Made by a program: the position numbers and the translations under genes
Shown: one piece after another, positions 49,901-60,105 of the stretch
Position numbering within the stretch: position 1 is the stretch's first letter
How the letters are laid out: every line of letters starts with the position of its first letter
The notes under the pieces: model-generated
What the model saw: the letters and a program-made list of their open reading frames with translations, nothing else
Told to the model about the DNA's origin: nothing
Database searches by the model: none
Assembly: GCA_905221615.1 (NCBI GenBank)
Contig: CAJNDT010006142.1
Coordinates: 1-64,000, forward strand
Reading direction: 5' to 3'
DNA length: 64,000 nt
From: Symbiodinium sp. CCMP2592
Lineage: Eukaryota; Sar; Dinophyceae; Suessiales; Symbiodiniaceae

Positions 49901-51120
49901 TGGATTGGGGGGGGGTGGGTTGGGGGGGGGGTGGTTAACCTTATCCTTACACTAGCCTAAGCCTGGACATCCTTGGGACGTCCAAGGGGGATAAGCTGGA
50001 AGTCTTTGGAGAACCTGCTTCACTAGGGACGGCAGCCAGCAGCAGGCTTATTTTCGAGTGCTCGGAGCAACTTGGTGACGCGAGAGTGAGACTGCAAGAC
50101 TTCAGCCTATTCAAGCCAAACTGGAGCTGAAACGTTTGGTTTTCTAGCGTGTTTATTGACATTACGCACAGCAGCATACAGATGACCGGTCGTCCAGCAC
50201 GGCACAACAAAACCACAGCGTCAAGAGCTGAATCATGTCTCCAGTGAGCGCTGGCAAAATGCAAACCGCTAACTTCACGGACTGCTGTTGGTTGATTGTA
50301 ACTGTGACCTAGCCTGTCAAACCTATTTTGCACCTGTCCGCCGGCGCTTGGCGCTCTGCTGCACGGCCGATGGTGCTGACTTCGCAGCACCGCGCGCAGA
50401 CGATGAAGCTGCTGGAGCAGAGCTTGCTGCCGAGGCCGCAGGGGCATCGGCTTCACTTCCCACGTTCATTGTCGCAACGCAGCTTGCCACTTCAGCTCGT
50501 GTAGGACTCAGATGTGAGGATGCCAAACTAAAGCCCGGTTCTGGCGCGGAAACTGATGTGCGGCTGAGCAACGGTTTGCGCATACCAGCCTCCCATAGAC
50601 GAGAAAGACAAGACAAGCTGCATTCACATCATATACCGCCACCAAGCGGTTTCCCACATCCAGAAAACCTAGCGTGCTGCAGCAGATGACAGTTGACTGT
50701 TCAGGGTTCCGCTTGCGCACAACACGGAAAGCAACTGAGTCCGTATCGTTCGAGCTGAAGCTTGAGTTCACCGTCGCTCATGGCATCTTCTGGAAAATCT
50801 GTGCGCTGTTTTCACACACTACCGCCTGCCCAAAACATTAAATTAAGAAACATGTCTGCTAACTCTTGCGATCTCGATAGCTCATGTTGTCCTGAAGACA
50901 GTCGTGTTGCTACACCATCCAAAAACCTAACCGACACCTTGAAAAGAAGTGTGCCAAGCAAGACAGGATCAGAGACACATCGCAGATGCCAGCATAAACT
51001 CAAGGTGCTTGTGACAGGCCCTCGGGATAAGCCCGTATCCATCTTGTGAAAGGCCCTCGGGATAAGCCCGGATTCGTGTTGCCGAACCACCCCCTCCCCC
51101 ACCCACCCCCCCCCCAATGC
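49901..51120. mobile_element. 1.2-kb non-autonomous element with G-rich terminal inverted repeats
   Basis: The left end (from 49901) has a T/A-T start and runs of 9 and 10 G separated by TGGGTT; the right end (to 51120) is the approximate reverse complement (runs of C ending CAATGC). Arms are about 36 bp. Subterminal words GGGATAAGC / GCTTATCC and a tandem GGCCCTCGGGATAAGCCCG lie inside. No transposase; frames inside are short and Ala/Ser-rich. The exact target duplication is unclear (possibly 2 bp, AT). The insert breaks ORF1 of LINE-B; the frame matches across a cut at 49900/51121. Confidence 0.55.
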
Positions 51121-51252
51121 ATGATTCGTGGTGGTGGCAAGTCGCTCTGCCTTTCTGATTTCGCTTCTCATCGCGGAGGCCCTGCATCAAGTAAGCAGTC
51201 TCGTTCTAAAGGCACGCGGGTGAACAACCGTTCTTCTGCCCCTCCCGCATGA
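51121..51252 (+). pseudogene. LINE-B ORF1, C-terminal end
   Basis: IRGGGKSLCLSDFASHRGG and a Ser/Arg-rich end run to a TGA at 51250-51252, which overlaps the ATG of the next ORF (ATGA). Such overlap suits termination-reinitiation. Confidence 0.5.
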
Positions 51253-52043
51253 GTGGTAAGCGGTGGGCCGACGTTCCTCGCCTCTCTGAATTTGCATCCG
51301 CTGCTCGATTGACCGATTTCGCATCGGAGGCTGGGGCTGCAGCTTCCACTCATGCGGCCAGTGATTCTGAACTCACCCCTGCTGCCCCTTCTTCCTCCGC
51401 ATCGGAGCGGAGGTTAATGCATTCCGGTACTTGCCTGTGTGGTTGGACGGTTCCCGAGCCCAGGTACTTTGAGGATCGTATTCCGGCGGAAGCTAGAAGG
51501 AAGCACTGGCAACAATGCATTAGGTGTGAAGGTCCCCTCCCCGCTCGCATGCCTGCTCTCACAACCGCTGCAGCCAGGAAGGCCCCTCGAGCTGAGGCTC
51601 ACACCCAAATCCTGCACCGCAAGATGGCCATGATGGCGCAATCGCCGCAACCATGGATGCACCACTGTGTCTTTCACAAGGTCCTTGATAAGCCTGACGG
51701 CCCTTTCAACTCGGTTCGTCGGATTAGATGCACGGCTTGCAATCGCATTGGCCCGTTCCATGCTCTCATGAAGACCATATGCGACAAATCTGAGGCTGCG
51801 CGTAACCCTGAACTCCCGTGCATCACACATGCGGAGCGCATTCAGTACATTTCCAAGATTCACAAGAAGGCTTGTGCTGCTCAGACTAAGGCTCATAAGG
51901 CTGCGGTCCACGCCAAGCGAACTGCTCGTGACACTGTTGCTATTGCTACTGCCAGATGCTCTCGCAAACAGATGCGCGGGATCATCAAGAGCCGCAAGGG
52001 GCGGGGCAGAGTTCGTAGCATGCCTGCTGCAAATTCGGAGTGA
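51249..52043 (+). CDS. LINE-B Cys/His-containing ORF upstream of the endonuclease
   Basis: 264 residues, ATG start overlapping the preceding stop. After an Ala/Ser-rich start come CLCGWTVPEPRYFEDR and HWQQCIRC (C-x-C…H-x4-C-x2-C), then HHCVFHK…IRCTACNRIGPF, suggesting two zinc-binding units. The C-terminal part is basic (KAHKAAVHAKRTARD … SRKGRGRVRSM). It ends at TGA followed by CGG. The endonuclease continues in the same frame after this stop with no further stop, so it may be the N-terminal part of a readthrough ORF2. Confidence 0.6.
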   Translation: MSGKRWADVPRLSEFASAARLTDFASEAGAAASTHAASDSELTPAAPSSSASERRLMHSGTCLCGWTVPEPRYFEDRIPAEARRKHWQQCIRCEGPLPARMPALTTAAARKAPRAEAHTQILHRKMAMMAQSPQPWMHHCVFHKVLDKPDGPFNSVRRIRCTACNRIGPFHALMKTICDKSEAARNPELPCITHAERIQYISKIHKKACAAQTKAHKAAVHAKRTARDTVAIATARCSRKQMRGIIKSRKGRGRVRSMPAANSE

Positions 52044-52046
52044 CGG
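52041..52046 (+). promoter_or_regulatory. Candidate readthrough stop (UGA CGG) before LINE-B endonuclease
   Basis: A single in-frame TGA separates the Cys/His ORF from the endonuclease-RT ORF. UGA-CGG is the other known leaky 'type II' context. It may equally be a decay mutation, since LINE-B has other lesions. Confidence 0.35.
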
Positions 52047-53597
52047 GGTAGGGTCCGCACTCCTCCGGTGTGGACCCAACTGCATGGCATTGGTGAGGCC
52101 GATAACCCGGGTCCTGCAGGACCTCCTACTGGACTCCGGGCTTTGACTTGGAATATTGGTAGTCTGACCTTGCACCAGCTTGTTTTGCGTCAGCTGCTGT
52201 CCAATCATCGCATCGACATTGCTTTCATCCAAGAACATCGTGTTCCGCTTGAGGCTCGCAGTAGAATGAGGCGGGACTTTCGGACCGAAGGGTGGAGTCT
52301 GTTCTTCGGTCCTGACCGCCAGTGTGGATACGGCGAGGCCATTGTGGTTCACAAACGTTTTTCCGGGGTGGCGTTGCATGAGTCATCGTCCATCTGTGCG
52401 GTGGCATTGCGGTTGCGCAGCGGTGCGTTGGGTCGTTTTGCTAGTGTTTATGCTCCAGTGGCCGAACACGGCACTCAGGATTCTTACTGGTTTGAGCTTG
52501 CCTCATGGGCCAATCTTCCTGGGGTTTGGTTTGCGGGGGGGGACTTCAATATTGATCTGTCTGAGGCCTGCCACTCTCCGCCTTTCGGTCCGATTGGGCA
52601 TTTGGTTTGTCCGGAGGGGGGCGCATGGCGCCGCTCGCTCCACCACGATTGGTGCAGGCCCATTGACGGTTTCTTGGGGTGTAGGGGTCTGAAACCCTCC
52701 AGCTCATGTTGGGCCCTTCGGGATCAAGTGATTACTCAGCATGCTCCGGTGATCAGTGTCGTGCCGTGTGCGGGGCTGGATGAGCATACTCTTTCTTGGA
52801 GCCTTCCTAGGCCGATCTCCTCGGATTGGCATCGTCAGGCCGATGATGCATTTAGAGGGGCTCTTTCTCGTGGTGATTCTGATGCTGCCTGGGCGATTTG
52901 GCTTGAGCTTGCCTTCGGCCTTAAGCATGATCGTGATCCCTACAGCCGCGTGGGTTGCTCGGTTTTAGGTCCGGGTCGGGAGTTTAAGGAGCGGACTCTC
53001 GCGGCCATGCGCCAAACTCGCAAACTTGCTCATGATGCTTCCGCGCTTGGGTGGAATCATCGCTTGCATTGCCAGTATGAGCGCCTTGAGCGTGACCTTG
53101 AAACCTTGGTTGCCGATCGTCGCAAAACCATGCTGCAATCTTGGAAAGAGCGGATGAGACACCTCGGTCCCGCTGCACGCTGGGTTAAACACCATGACTC
53201 ACCTCCTTTGTCTTTGTCCAGGGAAGATGGCTCGCCGGCCATTACTCCTGTTGAGCAAGGTGAAGCCATCAAACGCGAGTGGCTCCCTCGGTGGACTGAG
53301 CTCCCTAGGACCTTCCTCGAAGAGTCTAGGGGGGCACTGAACGCTGTTGTTGGGCCTTTGGCTGCTCGTGCTCCGGCCTTCCACGCTCCTCCCCCTTGGT
53401 CGGTTCAAGCCATTCGAAGGGAAATGCGTTCTTCTGCTGCCGGCCTCGATGGCCTCGGTTTTCATCATTACGCCGCGCTCGATGACCATCACCTCCAACG
53501 GTTGACGCCTTTGATTCGGGCATGGCCTTTCCTGCTTCATGGCATACCGCACGCCTCATTTGCATCTCCAAATCTGACGGAAGTGCCAGACCTCTGA
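52044..53597 (+). pseudogene. LINE-B ORF2, endonuclease and start of RT
   Basis: APE-type endonuclease: LTWNIGSLT, then IAFIQEHR (catalytic Glu), then FAGGDFNIDL; a final His-containing block (QHAPVISV) follows. A helical linker rich in Arg/His leads to the RT N-terminus (SAAGLDGLGFHHYAAL). The frame is lost near 53520; RT continues in the frame of 53522. The ORF lacks an obvious ATG, which supports either readthrough from the preceding ORF or loss of the start. Confidence 0.75.
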
Positions 53598-54589
53598 CGG
53601 TCCTTCCGGTTGCTTATAGGATCTGGGCCGCTCGTACGGCTCGTTCTCTCGCGGAGTGGACTCGGTGGCTACCGGCGGAGCTGGTGGGTGGGCGGCCTGG
53701 ATGCCCGCCAGCTTCCGCTACTGGCAACTTTATGTCGGCCAAAGTAGCTGTTGCTCACGGCTCGGGCGGTACTCTTGCCGGCATGTGCTTGGATACGCAT
53801 AAGTGCTTTGACACGGTCTCTCTCGAGGCTTTACAAGTGCTCATGGATGCTTGTGGTGCCCCCCAATGCGTCATGCAAGTGATGTGTCTTTGGCGCGATT
53901 TGGTTCGGCATGTCTGGACACCCGAGGGTCCGACGGGGGTGACGATTCGGGCCGATCGGCAGCGCGGGCTCCCTCAGGGAGACCCGATCTCACCTTGGGC
54001 CTTGAACATGCTGATGGGCGCGTGGGTCCTACACGTTGGTCACTGTGAGGCTGTGCGCGTCTTCCTTGATGATCGCTGTTTGGTTGATCCGGATACGCGT
54101 CGTTTGAGCCGGGCGCTTGATCGCACAATCGAGTTCGATAGACTGTTTGAAATGGCCGTCCATGCTCGCAAGTCTTGTCGTTTCTACGTCGGCTCGCCTG
54201 CCTTGCACCAGGGCGGCTCGTGGAGGGACCTGCCTCTCAAAATTGCCATCACTTACCTGGGGGTCCAAATTGAGACCTGTGCGGCGCCGATGACCGCCGG
54301 GGACGAGCGCGCCAGGCAGGTGCGTTCAAAGGTACTTCGCGCTCGGGTGCTCCCCGATCGCCCCACCCGCCAGCTTCTGCTTCCTGCACTGTTGCAAGGC
54401 ATGTACTCCGAAGGGGTCACGGCAAGCCAAAAAGCGCTTGAAGCTTTGAGTGCTGCGGTTTGTCATGCGTGGTGGGGTCCCACTCTTCGCCCGCGTAACC
54501 GGATGCGTAGCCAAGCTCTCACGCTGGGGCTGCTTGGGCCTTTTTGCATCGCCTCGCTCCCGAAATGGCCCAGTGCTACGGGGCCATAG
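53522..54589 (+). pseudogene. LINE-B reverse transcriptase, palm region
   Basis: RT motifs in order: ARLICISKSDGSARPLTV (template-contact region), GMCLDTHKCFDTVSLEAL (A), GLPQGDPISPWALNMLM (B), RVFLDDRCLV (C; F-L-D-D instead of Y-x-D-D). The frame ends at 54589 by another indel. It reverse-transcribed LINE RNA at the nicked target. Confidence 0.8.
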
Positions 54590-55385
54590 TCGCTTTTGGG
54601 CGTATGAGTCGTGATGTGCCTATAATCTCGCCCGGAGTGTGTGGTCGGTGTGCTGTCACCAGGCCGTGCTGGTGGGGTTTGCCAAGGTTGTGCATCGTGC
54701 TGTCTCGCGTCTTGGTTGGAATTGGGCGACTGCCACATCTATGCGAGGCCCTAACAACCTCCATCTGAATCTGAACCGTCTGAGCTTAAAGACTGCAGGC
54801 GGTGAGACGGAGAGGCATGCCTTGCGTGAGGGCCTGCGCGGTTGGTGGTGGAGCAACTGGGACACGCGAGAGGCCCATGGGGGTTTGAGTGCTGGTGTCA
54901 ACCGGGCGGTCTCCCTTGCGCCTTTAAAGGCCATGAGGGCTGGGATCCACACGTTTGGCAGTGATGGTACTCTTACCGGGAACCGTTATGCGCGTTTCAT
55001 GGCTGATGCTTTGTGGAGCCGCTTCCGGCTCTGGCATGCAGGGCGGGTGTCGTCCCCTGCCTGTCGGCGGTGTGGTCTCGATGACGAACACACCTTGCAC
55101 ATGTTGTGGAGTTGCCCGTGTAACCGCGCGAGGTTGCACCAGCTTCGTAGCGAGTGGAGTAGTGCTGCTTCCCAGAGTAGCCGCATTGACGCGAATCAGC
55201 TCCCTGATGCTCTGCCCATGTGTTTGCGTCAATGTGGGGTTGTGCCTCAGGGGGAGGTTGGGTTCAACGAACATCAAGTGTCGGCCTTGCAGCGCTATTT
55301 CGCTGATACGCTTGATGTGTGGGCTAAGCAGAGAGGTGGAGAGTCGAGATCTGGACTTGATTCCGCTGATTCCGAAGTCGAGTGA
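54590..55385 (+). pseudogene. LINE-B ORF2 C-terminus with zinc knuckle
   Basis: In the frame of 54639, a helical region is followed by CRRCGLDDEHTLHMLWSCP, the C-x2-C…H…C knuckle found at the C-terminus of many LINE polymerases. It ends with an acidic tail at 55385. The remaining ~107 bases to 55492 form the 3' UTR with a G7/C4 hairpin. Confidence 0.7.
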
Positions 55386-55492
55386 GGGATGCACCGCATT
55401 GAAGCTCGCCTACTCAGGATTGCGCTGAGGCTCTGCTGGCCTCGCTTCGCCATGACATCCGAGGGGGGGTAGCACCCCACCCTACTTATCAT

Positions 55493-55507
55493 AACCCACC
55501 CGGGAGA
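55493..55507. repeat. LINE-B target-site duplication, right
   Basis: AACCCACCCGGGAGA, as at 20087-20101. Confidence 0.85.
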
Positions 55508-55745
55508 TTGTTGAACGAGCTCAATCCTCGTGAATGATGCTCGATCGGCAACCTGCCGAGTGCTCGGAACGTTTCCCGATTCGGCTGTGCCAACTCAAGT
55601 GAAAAAGAGTGTGTCCGTTTGCATCCTGCGAAGCTTCTGTTATGTGAGCATATGCTTCAACATTACAATATATGTTGATTGATTGATTCGAGAATGTTTT
55701 TTATACACTTAATACGATTCGTGCGAAAGTTGCTTTAGCTATAAG
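55508..55745 (+). repeat. YR-3 repeat B2, right part
   Basis: Together with 55501-55507 it is a near-identical copy of B1 (19585-19831), ending GCTTTAGCTATAAG. It marks the right end of YR-3; differences from B1 are a few single bases (GGAACG versus GGAATG, one T fewer in the T run, one A fewer in the GCGAAA run). Confidence 0.85.
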
Positions 55746-56379
55746 ATGTGGCTGAATTCTTCACATTCCTCACAGATCATGCACGCCTGCCAGGCATACA
55801 TGGCCAATGGGAAGCCCGATCCACGGAAGGGCCCCTTCTTCATGCTCATCAGAGAATGAGCCCTGTGCCACTCATCACATTACCCTGCAAACCAAACAAA
55901 ACTTTGCAGCAACTCATCGAGGATTGGACCTATGAGCAGGACACGGGAGAGGTCACTGCACTCGTCAGACCCCCACCGATCCTGAGCATACAGCTCATGC
56001 GATTCAGTGGAAACCTCGGAGGAGAAGTAGGTAAACTGCAACACAGAGTCAACTTCTCGCCACGGCTGCAGGTGCCCACATTCACCGACGGTGTTCACAC
56101 GGAGCCCTGCACCTATGTGCTCAACTCGGTAGTGTATCAGTGTATCACGTCGGATGCACTCCGGACTCAGGTCATTATCGCTCAATGGGTGTTTCGGCCC
56201 CCAAAGGGGAGCCGACTGCTGCCTTCTATAGTGAGCTTCAAAGGAGCCTTGTTGAGGATGCCGCTCATCCGGCCCTCCATGTACAGAATGACGATACTCC
56301 GACTGTCGTAGCTAACTCTACTGACTTAAATGAGATCAGTAGGACGTGGTACTTAGCTCTCTTTTCATGGCCGCAATAG
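55746..56379 (+). pseudogene. Ubiquitin-specific protease (USP) fragment, C-terminal two-thirds of the domain
   Basis: The frame starts at the YR-3 boundary with VAEFFTFL, the segment after the QQD box of USP enzymes. RPPPILSIQLMRF, KLQHRVNF, a VP…T pattern and Y-x-L-x-SVVY follow. An 8-bp tandem duplication (GTGTATCA, 56132-56147) shifts the frame. In the new frame come HVGCTPDSGHYRS with the catalytic His and LHVQNDDTPTVV, ending YLALFSWPQ at 56379. The Cys-box half is missing; it should lie to the left of YR-3, where the 3-kb duplication now abuts. USPs remove ubiquitin. This could be a host gene or a gene of another element; I cannot decide. Confidence 0.7.
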
Positions 56380-56615
56380 CCGGCCTGCCGCCCTGGGAAG
56401 CGGCATCGTAGTAATCCGGCGTGCCTGAACAGGCCGTTCCTGTATCCACTCGCTGATACGGGTACGTAGCGCCCGCTGAAAAGTCGACTCGACTAAAGCG
56501 TGTGAATGAAAAAGACTCCCCCAGCAGAGGTGAGTACGAAGGTCTCTTGAGTATTGGATGCTCGAGGCTTCGTGTCGACTGGGATGCGGTGGCACGGCAG
56601 TGTTTTCCATTGGGG
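56380..56615. other. Unassigned sequence between USP fragment and YR-4 tail
   Basis: No motif recognised on either strand. It may be flank or the decayed 3' end of the YR-4 polymerase. Confidence 0.3.
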
Positions 56616-57224
56616 TGACTCAGACTGCCAGCACCTTGCCCCAGTTGTGAAAGAAAGAGTCCGTTTGCAGAGTATCCTCACTTTCTATACATTGGGAAAG
56701 AGTGGATTGTTGAATTCTTCACATATGATATTCGACTTTCACATATTCCTTTTGACGTTTTCACGGTGCTTCGGAAATAAGGTCGAACTCCTCTAACAAG
56801 GATGAAACCTTTATCTCCAAGAGCAAATTTCGATTGAAGCGAAATTAGTGAAAAAGTTTCTTTTTGAAATTTTCCTGCAGTCTTTGCACGACTTCTCCTT
56901 TGCAGTGCATGACAGTTTAAGCATGAGGGTTTGCGCGATGTCTTTGTTGCCGTGCATGAATCCTCAAGCTTTGCGAGCAGGAAAATTTTGTCCCGCCCTC
57001 CCTCCCTTGGGCAAGTGCTTTCGAAATGCCAAGAGGGGAAGAGCCTACCCCTGAGCCTCTGACTCAGACTGCCAGCACCTTGCCCCAGTTGTGAAAGAAA
57101 GAGTCCGTTTGCAGAGTATCCTCACTTTCTATACATTGGGAAAGAGTGGATTGTTGAATTCTTCACATATGATATTCGACTTTCACATATTCCTTTTGAC
57201 GTTTTCACGGTGCTTCGGAAATAA
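56616..57224 (+). mobile_element. YR-4: 3' tail (B1-A2-B2) of a fourth split-repeat element
   Basis: B1 (56616-56780) is repeated as 57060-57224 (165 bp, no difference seen). Between them lie A2 (56781-56991), ending GGAAAATTTTGT, and the B2 prefix starting CCCGCCCTCCC. The layout is that of the 3' end of YR-1, YR-2 and YR-3, but the sequence family is different. No coding region or A1 remains. Confidence 0.7.
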
Positions 57225-58248
57225 TATAAAGTGCCTTGAGCACAATGCTCGGCACCAGCGCTAATTTGCTCGGGCGGCAGGCGTTTTGCTTACGCCGTTG
57301 CTTCGCTGCCCGCGGCAGTTTTCTGCGCGGCGCCTGTGCTAGGCGCCCGCCTTCTCATAGCTTGTCGTGCCAGTCGGAACTTGTGTGCGGCACACCCTTG
57401 CTGCCACCTTGTGCGGCCGGCACGCGGACCTTGATTGGTCGCGGCCCGCCTGTTGCACCAGGCCGCCGCGGCTAAAAAAAAAGTCGGCCCTCCTTGGGTC
57501 GCTGGACACTTTGGTGTCGCGCCAACCGGTGCGCTTGTGGTCGGCACACCCGTGCCGTCTCTTGCTGATGGCGTGCGGACCTTGTCGGTCGCAGCCACGC
57601 GCCGAGCGTGCGCGCGGCTCGCGGCCCTGTTTGGGCGCGGCTGCCAGCCCACAGGGGCTTTAGCTGGCAGGTCTGTGCCACGTAGCTTCTGATCGCTAGG
57701 TAGCCGTCAGCCGTAGCATTAGGTTAGTGTACCTTAGTTGTACAGTTTCGCAGCCAGACTGCAGAGACCTCTGAGGAGCCTCACCTCTCCGTGCACAAGG
57801 AGTGGCCCGAGTGGCAGTGCTCGCCTGGGTTTAGGTGGTTGTAGGAGGGCTGGTCGTTCGTCGTTCGCGTGTCTTGTGTTGGCCTCGCCTTTCCGGTTTC
57901 TTCGTCTGAAGAGCCATAGCCATGACCTACACATAGTGCAACGCCATCCGCAGCCCTCCTGAACCTGGAACTTCATGGCTGCAAGAGCGCAGTGGATTGT
58001 CGATCGTGGGCCCATTTCGTGCTGTTTGTGTCCGTACAGCATGATCCAAGACCAAGAGATTCAGCACCACCATGGAAACACAACAGCAGCAAAACCAAAG
58101 CCCAATGTCACAATGCCGAAAACAGCGGCATGCGCACAAGTGTGTGCACAGAACCATTGTGGAAGCAACCAAGAACATGAGTCGATGCAAACCTGATTCA
58201 CCAAGTTTGCATGCAGTTTGACCAACAATGATCTGCATCTGACAGCAT
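57225..58248. other. Unassigned, GC-rich at 57240-57700
   Basis: Arg/Ala/Pro-rich frames on both strands at 57236-57692 reflect GC-rich composition (GGCGC, CGGCACGC words) and an A9 run at 57474. No gene supported. Confidence 0.4.
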
Positions 58249-58278
58249 TATGACTATGACTATGACTATGACTATGAC
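58249..58278. repeat. (TATGAC)5 microsatellite
   Basis: Five perfect tandem copies of TATGAC. Confidence 0.95.
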
Positions 58279-59226
58279 CATCAAATGGCTTGTGATCTTG
58301 TTTTTCCAGAGGATTGTAGTCGCAGTAGTTACAGCACGGCATTGGCTCCAGCTAATTCTGACAACATTCAAGCAACCAATCAATGGGCTCCTGCTGTATG
58401 ATGTTTCTTGAAGCCATAGTGATTCCTTGCTGTTCTCGGTTGGAGATGCTTCTACCACCGACAAAGAGCCTTGTGACCATACATTTTGTAATTCCTGGTT
58501 TGGAAGTGCTCACGACGGTTGGGTACATACAATCAGAATGTGCAGCATGACTTCATGTTCATCAGACGGATTTCTTGTCCACGCAGGCTGGCTCCCTTGG
58601 CGGTCTCGTGTCAGCTTGACCCTTCCACGCGTGCATATCATCAGGTCTCACAGCAGGTCCCTTGTTGGCTGGCCAAAGTTCATGCCCCAAGCCGATGATT
58701 TGTAGGCTCCTTTAATTTCCTCATGTTGCGCCCCATTCGCAAGGTGCAATTTGAAGGCCGTGCAGCACGAGGCCTGCAATCGGCCAAGTTGTCTTCCGGA
58801 TAGCTGTGTTTTTGAGTGCGGCGCAAGCCAATACAACTGTGACGGTATGTAACAAAGGTGTGACCGACATCCCGCGCGAAGGGCAAACATTGCCACCGCA
58901 GCTGACCCGTGATGAGCGTCGGGCTTTGTTTCACAGGCACCCCTTTGCATATCCCCTATAACGGCTTTTTTCGCGACAGCAGAACATAGTTTTTGTGAGT
59001 AGTTCCATGACGGTCTTGTGTCTTACGTCTTTGCAGTGAATCTTGAGTGTAACGGTGTATTAGCACACATAGAAGACGATAAGAAAATGTTTCTCTTCCG
59101 AACAAGACGAAAGGTTGATTGCTCTCCACCTCGCTGTTCTTCCCACGAAAAGGTACTAGAAGCCCACTATACCGGAGCATTCGATGACGGTAGCAACCGA
59201 TCGTTCATCCGTTGTTGGAAACGGCG
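58279..59226. other. Unassigned sequence
   Basis: Only short frames, without motifs, on both strands. Confidence 0.4.
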
Positions 59227-59600
59227 GGCTGGCGGGTGGTGGCGGTGGTGGTGGTGGCGATGGCCATCAATGGCAGGCTCCGCACGTTTGTGCTTTAGCC
59301 ACAACCTGAGAGCTTACACGTGCTCAGCCGAGACCGAAGTTCTGGGAGTCAAAGCCGTGGGTGTTTCGACATATTACTTCCTGTGCAGACTCGGGTTGCA
59401 CCACTGCCACCACCACCCACCGCCACCACAACCATTATCACGAGCAGTCACTAGCACTGCAGCAGCACCACCACCGCCGCCACCGGCGCCACTGCCGCCA
59501 CCACCGCCACCACCGCCACCGCCGCCACCGCCCCCACCGCCGCCACCTCCGTCGCCGCCGCCGCCGTCGCCATCGCCGCCACCGCCGTCGCCCACCAACC
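59227..59600. repeat. GGTGGC tract and complementary (CCACCG)n microsatellite
   Basis: A short GGTGGCGGTGGT-type tract (59227-59264) is followed at 59398-59600 by a long CCACCG/CCGCCA array, its reverse complement in composition. The open frame across it (Pro-rich end, and a Trp/Arg run upstream) is best explained by the repeats. A CAACCGCCAACCGTCAACCG tail repeat follows to 59650. Confidence 0.8.
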
Positions 59601-60105
59601 GCCAACAGCCAACCGCAACCGCCAACCGTCAACCGTCAACCGCCAACCCAAGATAGGCACCACAGATGGGAGATGCCAATGAGTGTTGCTACAAATGCAC
59701 ATAGTGCTACCCATACTGATGCTATCATTGATGTTGATACGAATACTGGTGCTACTGACTTTGTCACAGGTGCGAACAACACGGATGGCGGAAATATGCG
59801 GGTGCTCCACATGATAATTGATAAGAAGGTAGACGAGGATTGCGGTTGTGAGGACAGTCTGTGCCACACATCTTGCGCATGTGTCATAGATGCCAGAGAC
59901 ATGTCCAACGCAGTCTGAAACGACCTTCAGTTGGAGGCTTTTGCTTTGTGGCAACAGCAACCCTGAAGTTTCCAGTACCCTCTGAGGTATGTGGACCCAG
60001 ATCCATCACAGACATCAGTGAAAGCCAAGCGCAAACCATCAACGCCTAGAGAAACTGCCTTCGGCAGGCTTCACACCAATGTGCAGAGAAATGTGACAAC
60101 TGCGG

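Larger units (their letters stand above)
20102..55492 (+). mobile_element. LINE-B non-LTR retrotransposon (OTU, endonuclease, RT), interrupted
   Basis: The limits are set by the 15-bp target duplication. Own sequence is 20102-22706, 49634-49900 and 51121-55492 (about 7.2 kb); the rest is YR-1 with its nested inserts and a 1.2-kb G-rich-ended element. Gene order: ORF1 with an OTU-like protease region, a Cys/His frame, APE-type endonuclease, reverse transcriptase, C-terminal zinc knuckle. The 3' end carries a G7/C4 hairpin (about 55464-55478) and no poly(A). Several frameshifts make it inactive. Confidence 0.85.

Noticed and set aside
57290..57652. Arg/Ala-rich minus frame and plus counterparts
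   Set aside because: GC-rich composition gives long frames on both strands; no family features.
59018..59656. 212-residue plus-strand frame with Trp-rich run and polyproline end
   Set aside because: Both features come from the GGTGGC and CCACCG repeats; the rest has no motif.
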